From: Pedobacter ghigonis
GTDB taxonomy: Bacteria; Bacteroidota; Bacteroidia; Sphingobacteriales; Sphingobacteriaceae
Direction of reading: 5' to 3'
Length of the DNA stretch: 64,000 bases
Assembly: GCF_903166585.1 (NCBI RefSeq)
Contig: NZ_CAESCM010000008.1
Coordinates: forward strand, 62,001-126,000
The notes beneath the pieces were generated by a model. The model saw only the letters and a program-made list of their open reading frames with translations, ran no database searches and was not told where the DNA came from. Positions within the stretch are counted from its first letter, which is position 1. Each line of letters begins with the position of its first letter. The position numbers and the translations under genes are program-made. This document shows positions 28,101 through 35,793 of the stretch, one piece after another.

Positions 28101-28210
28101 AGTTTACCGGCATCTGTTACCACCCCTTTAACGATCACCTCCTGCTGTGCAAGGGCATTAATAGAAATGCCAAGCAAGACGATGCATGTTAGTAAAATAA
28201 ATCTCATCAT
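25127..28210 (-). CDS. SusC/RagA-family TonB-dependent transporter (PUL 2)
   Basis: 1027 residues: signal peptide (to about ALAQQ), carboxypeptidase-regulatory-like domain (VVTDAGKLPIPGVSIS) and TonB-box region LNEVVVTATGGQKK. The plug contains ALVLIDGFERDMNEI and DASATAMYGSRGANG, and the barrel ends in VGVSVNL. It lacks an STN domain. The second codon is also ATG, so the start may be 3 nt later. It follows the TIG/NHL lipoprotein gene by 20 nt and precedes susD by 3 nt, so the four genes at 22018-29622 are one operon. Confidence 0.95.
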   Translation of the reverse strand: MMRFILLTCIVLLGISINALAQQEVIVKGVVTDAGKLPIPGVSISVANLPGLGAITDGDGKFSVKIPPYQTLIFTYVGYEKQEVLIKEQRVVNITMKESDASVLNEVVVTATGGQKKISITGAVTTVNVDQLKSNPSTSMADALAGVVPGIQAMQTSGRPGSISEFWVRSISTFGASNAALVLIDGFERDMNEINVEDVESFSVLKDASATAMYGSRGANGVILIKTKRGKEGKVNINAKVEGFYSQLTKLPEFVDGYTYASMANEAKIVRNQEPLFSKSELEVLRLGLDPDLFPNVNWMDVILRDGAKSQRSMLNLSGGGKTARYYLSGSYQDQEGMYKVDDALKNYNTNANFKKYTYRLSVDMDITKSTLLTAGVSGSLRKQNDPGVGSDAIWTALMGYNAITAPLRYSDGKIPASDDRDGNPDNDQDRFNPWVQGTMTGYNENWSNNIQTTLNLDQRLDFITKGLRFLGRFGYDTYNNNWIKRYKFPELWSANRYRNTAGELVFKRIREEQKMTQTSGSDGEKREFFEWETHYNNNIGAHNFGAVIKYTQASKVFTQNIGTDLKNGIARRNQGFAGRANYNWNSRYYVDFNFGYTGSENFHKDYRFGFFPAISGAWNIGEEAIVKKLGWINMLKVRYSYGKTGNDNMGDIRFPYLYTIEQMAGGGYNFGDYDSSNPWTGIRYSSVASPNVTWEIATKQDLGIDYSFFHDKFSGAVDFFRERREGIYMSRNSLPGFVGLENNPSANVGEVKAEGFDGNFTLKQKVSNIDFTLRGNITYSKNEIIERDEENTIYKYKLQEGHRVNQARGLIDLGLFKDYDDIRNSPRQSFGEVMPGDIKYKDINGDGVIDDNDIVAIGATTRPNLTYGFGLSASWKGLDINVHFQGIGKSTYFINGSSVYMFSLGENWGNVLSDVANGSRWKLGENEDTNAAYPRLTYGPNANNYRASSFWLRDGSYLRLKTLDIGYSLPKTLVNKAHLSGVRFFFIGTNLFTFTNFKLWDPELGSSTGKAYPLNKTLSVGVSVNL

Positions 28211-28230
28211 TATATCGTAGGTGTTTATAA

Positions 28231-29622
28231 TTATTCTTCTTTTGCTATTTTTCTGATCAGCCAGTTACCGGTATCGCCGATATAGAAACATTTTTTGGTT
28301 TCATCGTAGGCAATTGCCTGCGGACTGTTGAAACGGGCTTCGGTACGTAAATCGCCATCGGCATATCCGTTGGTGCCATTATTGCCACGGCCGGCAAATG
28401 TGCTTACCCTGCCCTGTGGGGTTAGGGTGCGGATGGCATGATTGGCTTTATCGCAGAAATAGAAATCGTATTGATCTCCTCCTGATGTTGCATAATCAGG
28501 ATTCTTAACAAAAACACCTTGTACGGGGTTATTTAGCCGGGCGTTTGTACCAATGCCATCAGCATAACCGGCAGTACCGGCAGCGCCGCAAATGGTGTAT
28601 GGTGTTTTAAAGATTTTCTTATCGCGGTCGTAATCGGTACGCATGATGTAATGCTTCTCGTATTCAACCAGGTAGGCATAATCGCCCGAAGGATGCATCA
28701 CCATATAAACCGCCACGGCACTGTAAGGGTTAGAGAATACCAGCTTATCTTCCTTGGTATTAAAATCGTACCTGCGGATATCGCCTGCCCTGTACCTCGA
28801 GTAATAAAGCTCTCCGTTTTGCGGATGTACCATGGTACCATTTACCCCGCGGGCATACACTTCAATGGCTTTTTTCTGGAGGAAGTTAGATTCGCGGCTA
28901 AAGATATAATTGCCGTTTTTGGTATCGCTCGAGTGGTTATGCGAAACAATCATGTCCTGGTTTCCGTCAATGCGCCAGTTCATGATCGATACCCGATCCA
29001 GGTCGGTCCTGAAATAACTTACATACTTCTTCTCAAAATCGATAAAGCGACAGCTATTTACATCGGCTGTAAAATACATGTGGTTAGGGTTTTTCGGATC
29101 GATGGTGAGCCAGGTAATGCCCTTAAATGCACCACAATCGTTAAAGGGGCCTTCTTTTTCTTCGAAATTACTGGCTACCTCATAAAACTTACCTAAAAAG
29201 GTAGAAACCAGCAGTTTCCGCGTATACGAATATACTTCTTTTGATGTGGCCTGAGCCAGTTGCTCGTTATTGCTACCGAGTATGGTTATTTTAATATCGC
29301 CGGCATAGGCCGCCTCGGGAATGATACAATATAAACTATTGTTTTTTACGCCCACCACCTTGGCCGGTTTTCCGCCAATGGTTACTTTTATTTTAGAAAG
29401 GTCGTTTCCGAAATTCTCGCCATATATAACCAGATTGTTCCCTACAGCGCCCTGTTTGGGATAGAAATCAGTAATCACCACTTCTTTTCCCGGGTCGTAG
29501 CCAGCTTCTTCGGGCAGCTCATCCTGTTTGCACTGCGTTAATGAAAGCGCAATGAAGCTGAGCAACATCCAGTGGATTTGCCAACGTCTGGTTTTAACAT
29601 TGTTTTTTGTTTTCATATACAT
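28231..29622 (-). CDS. TIG-domain and NHL-repeat lipoprotein heading PUL 2
   Basis: A 463-residue lipoprotein (lipobox LTQC after a long n-region). An IPT/TIG Ig-like domain spans about residues 48-135 (VVITDFYPKQGAVGNNLVIYG). The rest is an NHL-type propeller with motifs such as GYADGIGTNARLNNPVQGVF, VSTFAGRGNNGTNGYADG and FNSPQAIAYDETKKCFYIGD. Such proteins occur next to susCD pairs and are thought to bind glycan at the cell surface. Here it is the first gene of the operon rather than the last. Its nearest recognisable promoter (site D) lies about 640 nt upstream and appears to have belonged to another gene. Confidence 0.82.
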   Translation of the reverse strand: MYMKTKNNVKTRRWQIHWMLLSFIALSLTQCKQDELPEEAGYDPGKEVVITDFYPKQGAVGNNLVIYGENFGNDLSKIKVTIGGKPAKVVGVKNNSLYCIIPEAAYAGDIKITILGSNNEQLAQATSKEVYSYTRKLLVSTFLGKFYEVASNFEEKEGPFNDCGAFKGITWLTIDPKNPNHMYFTADVNSCRFIDFEKKYVSYFRTDLDRVSIMNWRIDGNQDMIVSHNHSSDTKNGNYIFSRESNFLQKKAIEVYARGVNGTMVHPQNGELYYSRYRAGDIRRYDFNTKEDKLVFSNPYSAVAVYMVMHPSGDYAYLVEYEKHYIMRTDYDRDKKIFKTPYTICGAAGTAGYADGIGTNARLNNPVQGVFVKNPDYATSGGDQYDFYFCDKANHAIRTLTPQGRVSTFAGRGNNGTNGYADGDLRTEARFNSPQAIAYDETKKCFYIGDTGNWLIRKIAKEE

Positions 29623-30150
29623 ATTGCTTTTATCCTGGCTGTTGCCAGGTTACATCACATTTTACTTATTGGTTGCTGCTAATTCGGAGCCTGATAAAAC
29701 GTTTTTATAAAGACCACCTACAAGTTCTATCATCGAAAATGAGGGCAATCGGGTATTCCGTTTAGCGGGCTGGTTTTCAAAAACAAGGCATGAGTATATC
29801 CTTGCGGCGTTTATAAACACCACACCAAATGGAAACCTGAACCGGCCTGTTGCTAAAATTTAAAGGCATGCACCCGCCACTGTTGCTTTGGCCCAGAGTA
29901 TTTGTAAGCATTAGCCTGCCTGGCATTTGCGTTAAACACAAATGTTCTGCTGCGCTGTATTACAAAAAAATAGACTGAAACCTTAAAAAATGCCGGCTGA
30001 CCTTGTTATTAGAGCATTGATCAGGCTAGCAGTTAAAGCTTAGGTTAAGGGTATTGGAATGTAGGTAGGATGAGTAAGTTTTTTTGAGCATAATATAAAA
30101 TAGTTTTGGTTTCCGTTAATAAATTGGTTCGGGGGTAAAAGGGCTGGTAA

Positions 30151-30183
30151 TTAGCCGTCGCGGTTAAATAATTTATTTCTCAT
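30151..30183 (-). pseudogene. Relic 5' end of a deleted lectin-GH43 paralogue
   Basis: ATG AGA AAT AAA on the minus strand matches the first four codons of the lectin-GH43 gene. The upstream 140 bp match its promoter region in order and spacing (ATG to TTACTTTG 82 versus 84 nt). After the fourth codon similarity is lost and a TAA follows at codon 11. The body of the gene is missing. Confidence 0.7.
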
Positions 30184-30264
30184 AAAAAGTACTGGAACTG
30201 CAAAGGCACAGGGTTAACTGGCTAAAGAAATTTGCAGTATGGTTTATTATTTGGTTAACTGAAT

Positions 30265-30321
30265 CAAAGTAAAGCAATACGCCCTTTATTATCTGTTCAA
30301 CCTTTTGTCGATTTGTCTCAA
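30265..30321 (-). promoter_or_regulatory. Promoter with predicted HTCS operator, site D (upstream of PUL 2)
   Basis: On the minus strand TTGAGAC, 3 bp, TCGACAA, 4 bp, TTGAACA (30294-30321) is followed after 21 bp by TTACTTTG (30265-30272) and the leader element AACCAAATAATAAACC (30241-30258). It is the copy closest to the consensus. Transcription would now run through the relic start into the TIG/NHL-susCD operon. Confidence 0.8.
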
Positions 30322-30499
30322 CTTTGAACAACAAAACCGGCGCCACCCGCTCATAGCAGACTGAAAATCAATCACTATGAACAAAAAACATTATTCAGTA
30401 TGATAAGAAATGAGATGAGATCGCTTATTTTAAGCAGGGGGCTTAAAGGGGCTGCAATAGCAGACTTTGCCAGCCAGATGGGCAAGCAATTTGGAGCAG

Positions 30500-30535
30500 T
30501 AACCGGAAGCTTATTTGTATTAAGCTTCCGGTTTT
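30500..30535. terminator. Strong hairpin downstream of the M28-like gene
   Basis: ACCGGAAGCTTA pairs with TAAGCTTCCGGT across a 6-7 nt loop, about 25-55 nt after the M28-like stop. The run of T follows on the plus strand (TTTTATG) and only weakly mirrors on the minus strand, so its direction is uncertain. Confidence 0.5.
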
Positions 30536-30558
30536 ATGAAATGTTTGGGCCAGCGGAG

Positions 30559-31824
30559 TTACAGCTGTTGGGCTAACTCCAATTGAATTGCCGCCCTGAT
30601 CATCAAAGCGGTTTGTTCCAGTATTTCTGGCGATGTAGCTGTTTCGTTATCAACAGGTGTATGAAAGAAGGGGTTAAAATCGGCACCCACAAAGCCAAAA
30701 TAAGTAGCGTAGCCATATTTTGCAGCAACACTAAGTTCGCCTAAAGCCACATTGCCCAGTTGTGTAATGGGTTTCTTATCGAAAGCCTGGTGCATGGTAT
30801 TTTCGAGGTTCGAACTGTAATAAACCCTTCTTTTCGGGTCGACAGTTTCGAGTTTATGAATACCTTCTGCTGTTTTCTGGTAGCCGTTTATGGCAAAGCT
30901 GGCACCCAAATGTACCCATAACCTCACATCTGCTGGTTTAGGAGCCTTTTTATCGATAAATACGTGCGTGCCCCTATGGTCTTCCAGTTCGTGTGATGAA
31001 TTGGCTATAAAAACGAAAGTATAGGGCGGTTTAACCTCACTTACCCATTTGGCAATGGCATTAAAAATGGCAATGCCCGGCCCACGTTCGCCACCACAGG
31101 TAAACCAGCCACTAATTGGGGTAGAAACGATTACGGTTTGCTTGCCAGAGCCAATTTTAGCAATTACGTTGCGTGCCTGCACATCTTTTAAGCTGCCTTT
31201 AATTTGAAGCAAAACCCCCGCACCTGATATAAGCTGTGCGGTATCTTTTGGTGCAAGTTGTACCACCGGAATTTTCCACGATGCTTTAGGCTGGGTATTT
31301 AATGCCGCTATTTCGCCTGCCTCATTATCAACAATTAAAACAATGGCGCTTGCGCGTTGGGCAATTAAATCATTAAACCGGTCTAGTTTTTCCAAACGGT
31401 CTATGTATTTGCGGTCTTCTTTTTTTAACCTGATTACGGCTATTTTGCCCGAAACCGATTGTTTGTCGTTATCGGCATCAACAAGTTCTGCATTTAAAGC
31501 AACATTTGCGGTGGCCACAGGCCAAAGCGGAAATACATTTAAGGTACTATCTTTTATTTTTAACGAAGCGCTTTCGAGGAAATACTGTTTAACCGGAAAA
31601 TAAAGATATTCGGTTCGAAAGCCGAAACCATCCAGCTTATTTTTAAGCCAGGCCGATGTTGCGTTATCGCCACTTGTTGCGGTTCTGTGCACGCCGAAAT
31701 TAACATACTGTTTAACATCCTCAAACAGTTTATTTCCGTTAAAAATTTCATCGTCGGGGTTGTTTTGTGCCCATAAGCTTTGGGTTAAGCCCAGCAGGAG
31801 AAAAACCTTTAATATTATCTTCAT
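30559..31824 (-). CDS. M28-like aminopeptidase-fold protein with altered metal site
   Basis: I place the start at the ATG at 31822-31824 (MKIILKVFLLLGLTQSLWAQ), which gives a clean signal peptide; an upstream ATG at 31839 adds five residues. The fold follows the M28 pattern: N-terminal segment (VHRTATSGDNATSAWLKNKL), a PA-like insertion (about residues 115-215) and a C-terminal catalytic-type half. The usual HYDS-x-GAxDN metal motif is replaced by STPISGWFTCGGERGPG (about 239-255, counted from the upstream ATG). SHELEDHRGTH stands at the Glu-Glu position, while the last ligand His393 in FFHTPVDNE is kept. It may be a divergent hydrolase or a non-peptidase. It is the last gene of PUL 3. Confidence 0.7.
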   Translation of the reverse strand: MKIILKVFLLLGLTQSLWAQNNPDDEIFNGNKLFEDVKQYVNFGVHRTATSGDNATSAWLKNKLDGFGFRTEYLYFPVKQYFLESASLKIKDSTLNVFPLWPVATANVALNAELVDADNDKQSVSGKIAVIRLKKEDRKYIDRLEKLDRFNDLIAQRASAIVLIVDNEAGEIAALNTQPKASWKIPVVQLAPKDTAQLISGAGVLLQIKGSLKDVQARNVIAKIGSGKQTVIVSTPISGWFTCGGERGPGIAIFNAIAKWVSEVKPPYTFVFIANSSHELEDHRGTHVFIDKKAPKPADVRLWVHLGASFAINGYQKTAEGIHKLETVDPKRRVYYSSNLENTMHQAFDKKPITQLGNVALGELSVAAKYGYATYFGFVGADFNPFFHTPVDNETATSPEILEQTALMIRAAIQLELAQQL

Positions 31825-31847
31825 CTTTATTTTGGTCAATTATTAAG

Positions 31848-31889
31848 CAATAAAAGCAGGCTGTCGGTTACCTGGTAGCCTGTTTTTAC
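31848..31889 (-). terminator. Hairpin between sulfatase and M28-like genes
   Basis: On the minus strand CAGGCT...AGCCTG encloses an 18-nt loop and is followed by GCTTTTATTG. It starts just after the sulfatase stop and would act as a partial terminator or attenuator within the operon. Confidence 0.5.
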
Positions 31890-31893
31890 GCTA

Positions 31894-34200
31894 TTATTTA
31901 TATTCGATAGTTACGTTGTTCAATTTTCCGGTAAAATTGAATGGGGCCTGATAACGATCGGTTACCGGCGAATTTCGATCTGCGCCTACATCGATACCAT
32001 CTTTATAAATCGCGATCCTGCCTTCGGCAGCAACCACATTGCGCTCGCCAACCTTTTTATCGTTAATGTAAATGGCTTCGGTACCTGCCGGTGCATTTTT
32101 ATCTTTACTTCCATGGGCCGGAGGCGTAAAATTAAATTCGAACTTTAACTTCGATTTACCCACCGGTACAGCAGTGGCTGATTCGAGATATTTTACAATA
32201 CTGCCTGTATTGTGCGCAACCACAAATTTTCCGTTTTTGATAAATAAACTTAAGCCTTCAAACTCAGAACCTGTGGCAAATAATACCCCTTCATCGCTGG
32301 CCGATTTGATGTTTACATCAGCCGTAATCGAAAACGGATCGTTCTGGAACTGTGGCCCGGTAAGGGTTAAAAACTGTTCGATACCGGCATACAAAACCAC
32401 CTTTTTATCCAGTCCAAAGGGACTGCGTGCCCTTCCGCCAACACTATGCCCCAGGGCATTATCATTTAATGGAAATACATTATACTTAATGGCTTCCTGA
32501 TCGAAAAGCGCCTGTAATTCTTTTACTTTTTCAGGGTATTTTGCAGCGAGGTTTATTCTTTCGTTAAAATCATCGTTCAGGTTATAAAGCTCCCAAACAT
32601 CCTGTTTGAAGTCACTACCCGATTTATGAAAAACCGAAGCTTTCCAGCCATCTTTAACAATGGCCCGTTTACCAAATAACTCGTAATATTGAATTTTGTG
32701 GCGGTTTTCGGCTTTGGCATCTTTAAACGAATAAACCAAACTCGTTCCTTCCAGTGGCTTTTGTACATAACCTTTAATGGTCTCCGGAACTTTTGCACCT
32801 GTAAGCTCGTAAATGGTTGGTGCAATATCAATTACGTGACCATATTGCCCACGGATATCGCCTTTTTTCAACCCGCCGTTAGGGTAATATACAATTAATG
32901 GCTGGTGCGTACCTCCTTCGCTGTTCGGATCGGCTTTCCACAACCTGAAAGGGGTATTGGTAGCCTGGGTCCAGCCCGATGGCGCATCCTGAAATGAATG
33001 TTCGGTACCCAGTTTATCGATGTTTTTATACAACTCGGCCACTTGTTTATCTTCATCCAATGAGCTGATGTAACCGTTTAAGCTACCATGCTCTGGACTA
33101 TGGCTCGATCCGTTATCGCCAATGCTAACCAGAATAACGGTATTATCGGCCTCTCCTATTTCTTTCAGGTAATTTACAATGCGGCCAAACTCGTAATCGG
33201 CATGGGTTAAGAAACCGGCATAAATTTCCATAAAACGGGCATATACCTTCTTTTGCTCAGGCGATAAACTGTTCCAGGCTTTAACTGTTGGATCGCGATC
33301 GGGCAGTACTGCGTTAGCGGGTATTACGCCCAGCCTTTTCTGACGGGCAAAAACCTCTTCCCTGTACCAGTCCCAGCCTTTATCGAACTTGCCTTTGTAT
33401 AAATCGCTCCATTTCTTATCTACCTGGTGTGGCGAATGGATGGCCCCCGTAGCAAAGTAAAGGAAGAAAGGCTTATCATGTGCAACAGATTTCTGATTGG
33501 AAATGTAGTTAATGGCTTTATCGGCCAGCAAAGTAGTGAGGTGCTTTCCGTTGGGTTCTACATCAACAACCTTGGTGTCTTCGTACAAATTGGGGTGGTA
33601 CTGATCGGTATGACCCAGCTGGAAGCCGTAAAAATGATCGAAACCACGGCCAACCGCCCATCGGTCATAAGGGCCTATTGCAGTGATTTCGTTAATGGGG
33701 GCAACATGGTATTTCCCTACAGCAAAGGTGCTGTAATTATTTTCGTGCAGTACTTCGGCAATTGTTCCTTTATCGGCGGGCATAATGGCATCGTAACCCG
33801 GAAAACCACTCGAACTGTAATTTAAGGTACCCATGTGTACCGAATGGTGGTTGCGGCCGGTTAGCAGCGCCGCCCGTGTTGGCGAACAAACTCCTGTAGA
33901 GTGGAAATTGGTATAGCGTAACCCGTTATTGGCCAAGCTATCCAACACCGGGGTTTGCATTAAACCACCAAAAGCACTTGAGGTGCCATATCCGGCATCG
34001 TCTATTAAAAAGACAATTGCATTTGGTGCACCTGCAGGTGCTTTCTTCTTTTCAGGAAAATACTCCTGAGACTCGGCAGCGGTACGGCCAATCTTACCTT
34101 TAAAGCCCTGATCGGAGGTTAATGTTTGTGCTGAGGCCATTTGCAGCAGCGCAGCCATTAAGACCACTGCAGCTGCAATTTTATTCGGTATTTTTTTCAT
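31894..34200 (-). CDS. Family S1 arylsulfatase, long form (PUL 3)
   Basis: The start is set at the ATG at 34198-34200 (MKKIPNKIAAAVVLMAALLQMASAQ, a clean signal peptide); another ATG lies three codons upstream. The metal-binding NAIVFLIDDAGYG, the formylglycine motif CSPTR (Cys108 counted from the upstream ATG) with AALLTGRNHHSVH, and VGKYHVAP place it in the long arylsulfatase group (about 770 residues). After the catalytic part comes a C-terminal beta-sandwich (about residues 590-771, with TLTGPQFQNDPFSITADV and KLKFEFNF). It follows susD by about 46 nt and should desulfate the glycan imported by this PUL. Confidence 0.92.
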   Translation of the reverse strand: MKKIPNKIAAAVVLMAALLQMASAQTLTSDQGFKGKIGRTAAESQEYFPEKKKAPAGAPNAIVFLIDDAGYGTSSAFGGLMQTPVLDSLANNGLRYTNFHSTGVCSPTRAALLTGRNHHSVHMGTLNYSSSGFPGYDAIMPADKGTIAEVLHENNYSTFAVGKYHVAPINEITAIGPYDRWAVGRGFDHFYGFQLGHTDQYHPNLYEDTKVVDVEPNGKHLTTLLADKAINYISNQKSVAHDKPFFLYFATGAIHSPHQVDKKWSDLYKGKFDKGWDWYREEVFARQKRLGVIPANAVLPDRDPTVKAWNSLSPEQKKVYARFMEIYAGFLTHADYEFGRIVNYLKEIGEADNTVILVSIGDNGSSHSPEHGSLNGYISSLDEDKQVAELYKNIDKLGTEHSFQDAPSGWTQATNTPFRLWKADPNSEGGTHQPLIVYYPNGGLKKGDIRGQYGHVIDIAPTIYELTGAKVPETIKGYVQKPLEGTSLVYSFKDAKAENRHKIQYYELFGKRAIVKDGWKASVFHKSGSDFKQDVWELYNLNDDFNERINLAAKYPEKVKELQALFDQEAIKYNVFPLNDNALGHSVGGRARSPFGLDKKVVLYAGIEQFLTLTGPQFQNDPFSITADVNIKSASDEGVLFATGSEFEGLSLFIKNGKFVVAHNTGSIVKYLESATAVPVGKSKLKFEFNFTPPAHGSKDKNAPAGTEAIYINDKKVGERNVVAAEGRIAIYKDGIDVGADRNSPVTDRYQAPFNFTGKLNNVTIEYK

Positions 34201-34246
34201 AATACGCATCGTTTTATTTTATAGTTTTTCTAAAAAATTCTTCTTT

Positions 34247-35767
34247 TTACCAGCCTGGATTTTGGGTAAGTTTCGGGTTTCTGTCTATTTCGCCCTGTGG
34301 AATAGCGTACAAATAGTGGCGTGCGGCGACATTGTTTTTGCCTACCAGTTTCAGGTTTTTAAGCAAAATACCTTTCCCCTCCGGACCAACGCCTGTAACT
34401 TCTGTACCTGTTTGCCTGATCAGATCGAAATAGCGCTGGCACTCGCCTACCAGCTCTAACCTGCGGTCGAGATAAACCGAATCCCTGAACTGATCTTTGG
34501 TTAATCCGGTAGTTAAATCAGCCAGTCCTGCTCTTTTCCTGATTTTATTGATGGCATCATAAGCCTTCGTGGTTGGACCATTGAGTTCGTTTTCGGCCTC
34601 TGCATCAATTAAAATAACCTCTGCATAACGCAAGATGTTCATATTCGCATCAGAGTTTCCGGTACTGGCGTAGTTGGGATCCCAGTTTTTGTTAATGAAA
34701 GGCACCGAATCGCCGGGAGCATTAATGGTTGCATATTTTTTCCCGTCGGTTGGACTGATATAGTAAGTAACAAATGATGTCCGTTTCCTTTTATCCTTGG
34801 CCGAATACAGTTTGTACAGGCTAAAGAAATTATCGCTGCCAACGGTATAAAAGGCCAGCTGATTGCCGTACGAGCCTTTTAATCCGGGTACTCCCGAACG
34901 GATATCGCTCGAGGTAATTAAATGCCCGGTGCTAATTGTACTTCCTTTTATCTGTGCAGAAAAAATATGCTCTTTGCCGTTTTTATAAGCAGGCAGAAAA
35001 ACCTGTGCATAATCGTCAAACAAGGCATAACCGTATGAACCATTAATTACTGCATCGGCATATTTCACCGCATTTGCCCAGTCGCGGCGCGTTAAGTATA
35101 CTTTTGATAAAAGCGATACTGCAGCACCTTCGGTTGCCCTGCCGGCTTCGCCTGCCGATGCGGCTTTAAATAAGGATGTGGCAGTTTCCAGATCATTAAT
35201 AATCTGCAGAAAAACCTGCTCCTTAGGTGTGCGTGGCACCTGCAATTCGGCAAGACTTAACTGTGTTTGGTCTTTTAAGAGCAAGGGAACATCGCCGTAA
35301 AGCCTTACCAAATTGAAATAATAAAAGCCTCTCAAAAATCTGGCTTCGCCCAGCAAACGGTTTTTAAGCTTTCCATCCATTTCAATGGCAGGGATTCTTT
35401 CGAGGGCAATATTGGCCTTGTTAATCCCTTCGTAATGTTCCGTCCAGATTTGCTGGATACGTAAGTTGGTTGATGCGTGCGTAAGCTTGGCCAATGCCCT
35501 CACTTCTGCATTTGGCGAGCCCGGCCCTGCGTCCAGATCGTCGGTAAGGAAATCAAGCCCGGTGTAAAACAGCCTGTTGTAGATGGGTTGCGCTCCGGTG
35601 CTGTTGTCAACCATGGGATAATAAATGGCATTCACAGCCGAAATTGCATCGCCAGCTGTTTTATAAAATTGCTCGGGAGAGATAAATGATTTTGGGCTTT
35701 CATCCAGTTTTACACAAGCTGAAAGACTGGCAAGCACAATGGCCAGTGGTAAATATTTTATTTTCAT
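34247..35767 (-). CDS. SusD/RagB-family lipoprotein (PUL 3)
   Basis: 506 residues with lipoprotein signal (MKIKYLPLAIVLASLSAC). SusD features include SPKSFISPEQFYKTAGDAISAV near the N-terminus, RFLRGFYYFNLVRLYGDVPLL, the RTPKEQVFLQIINDLE block and the C-terminal DRRLELVGECQRYFDLIR and LTQNPGW. It is 26 nt downstream of susC and followed by a sulfatase, so the bound glycan is probably sulfated. Confidence 0.94.
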   Translation of the reverse strand: MKIKYLPLAIVLASLSACVKLDESPKSFISPEQFYKTAGDAISAVNAIYYPMVDNSTGAQPIYNRLFYTGLDFLTDDLDAGPGSPNAEVRALAKLTHASTNLRIQQIWTEHYEGINKANIALERIPAIEMDGKLKNRLLGEARFLRGFYYFNLVRLYGDVPLLLKDQTQLSLAELQVPRTPKEQVFLQIINDLETATSLFKAASAGEAGRATEGAAVSLLSKVYLTRRDWANAVKYADAVINGSYGYALFDDYAQVFLPAYKNGKEHIFSAQIKGSTISTGHLITSSDIRSGVPGLKGSYGNQLAFYTVGSDNFFSLYKLYSAKDKRKRTSFVTYYISPTDGKKYATINAPGDSVPFINKNWDPNYASTGNSDANMNILRYAEVILIDAEAENELNGPTTKAYDAINKIRKRAGLADLTTGLTKDQFRDSVYLDRRLELVGECQRYFDLIRQTGTEVTGVGPEGKGILLKNLKLVGKNNVAARHYLYAIPQGEIDRNPKLTQNPGW

Positions 35768-35793
35768 CGCAATAAAAATTAAATGTTGAAAAA

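Larger units (their letters stand above)
29623..30558. other. 936-bp intergenic region with relic gene start
   Basis: The region holds no supported gene. From 30170 to 30321 it is similar base for base to the start and promoter of the lectin-GH43 gene (11800-11949), including the ATG and first codons (MRNK) at 30183, but that frame ends after ten codons. Between 29650 and 30150 I see only unassigned sequence. A strong hairpin lies at 30500-30535. Confidence 0.75.

Noticed and set aside
30415..30576. Short plus-strand open frame of 53 codons
   Set aside because: It contains the strong hairpin at 30500-30535, runs into the 3' end of the M28-like gene and has no recognisable features, so coding is unlikely.
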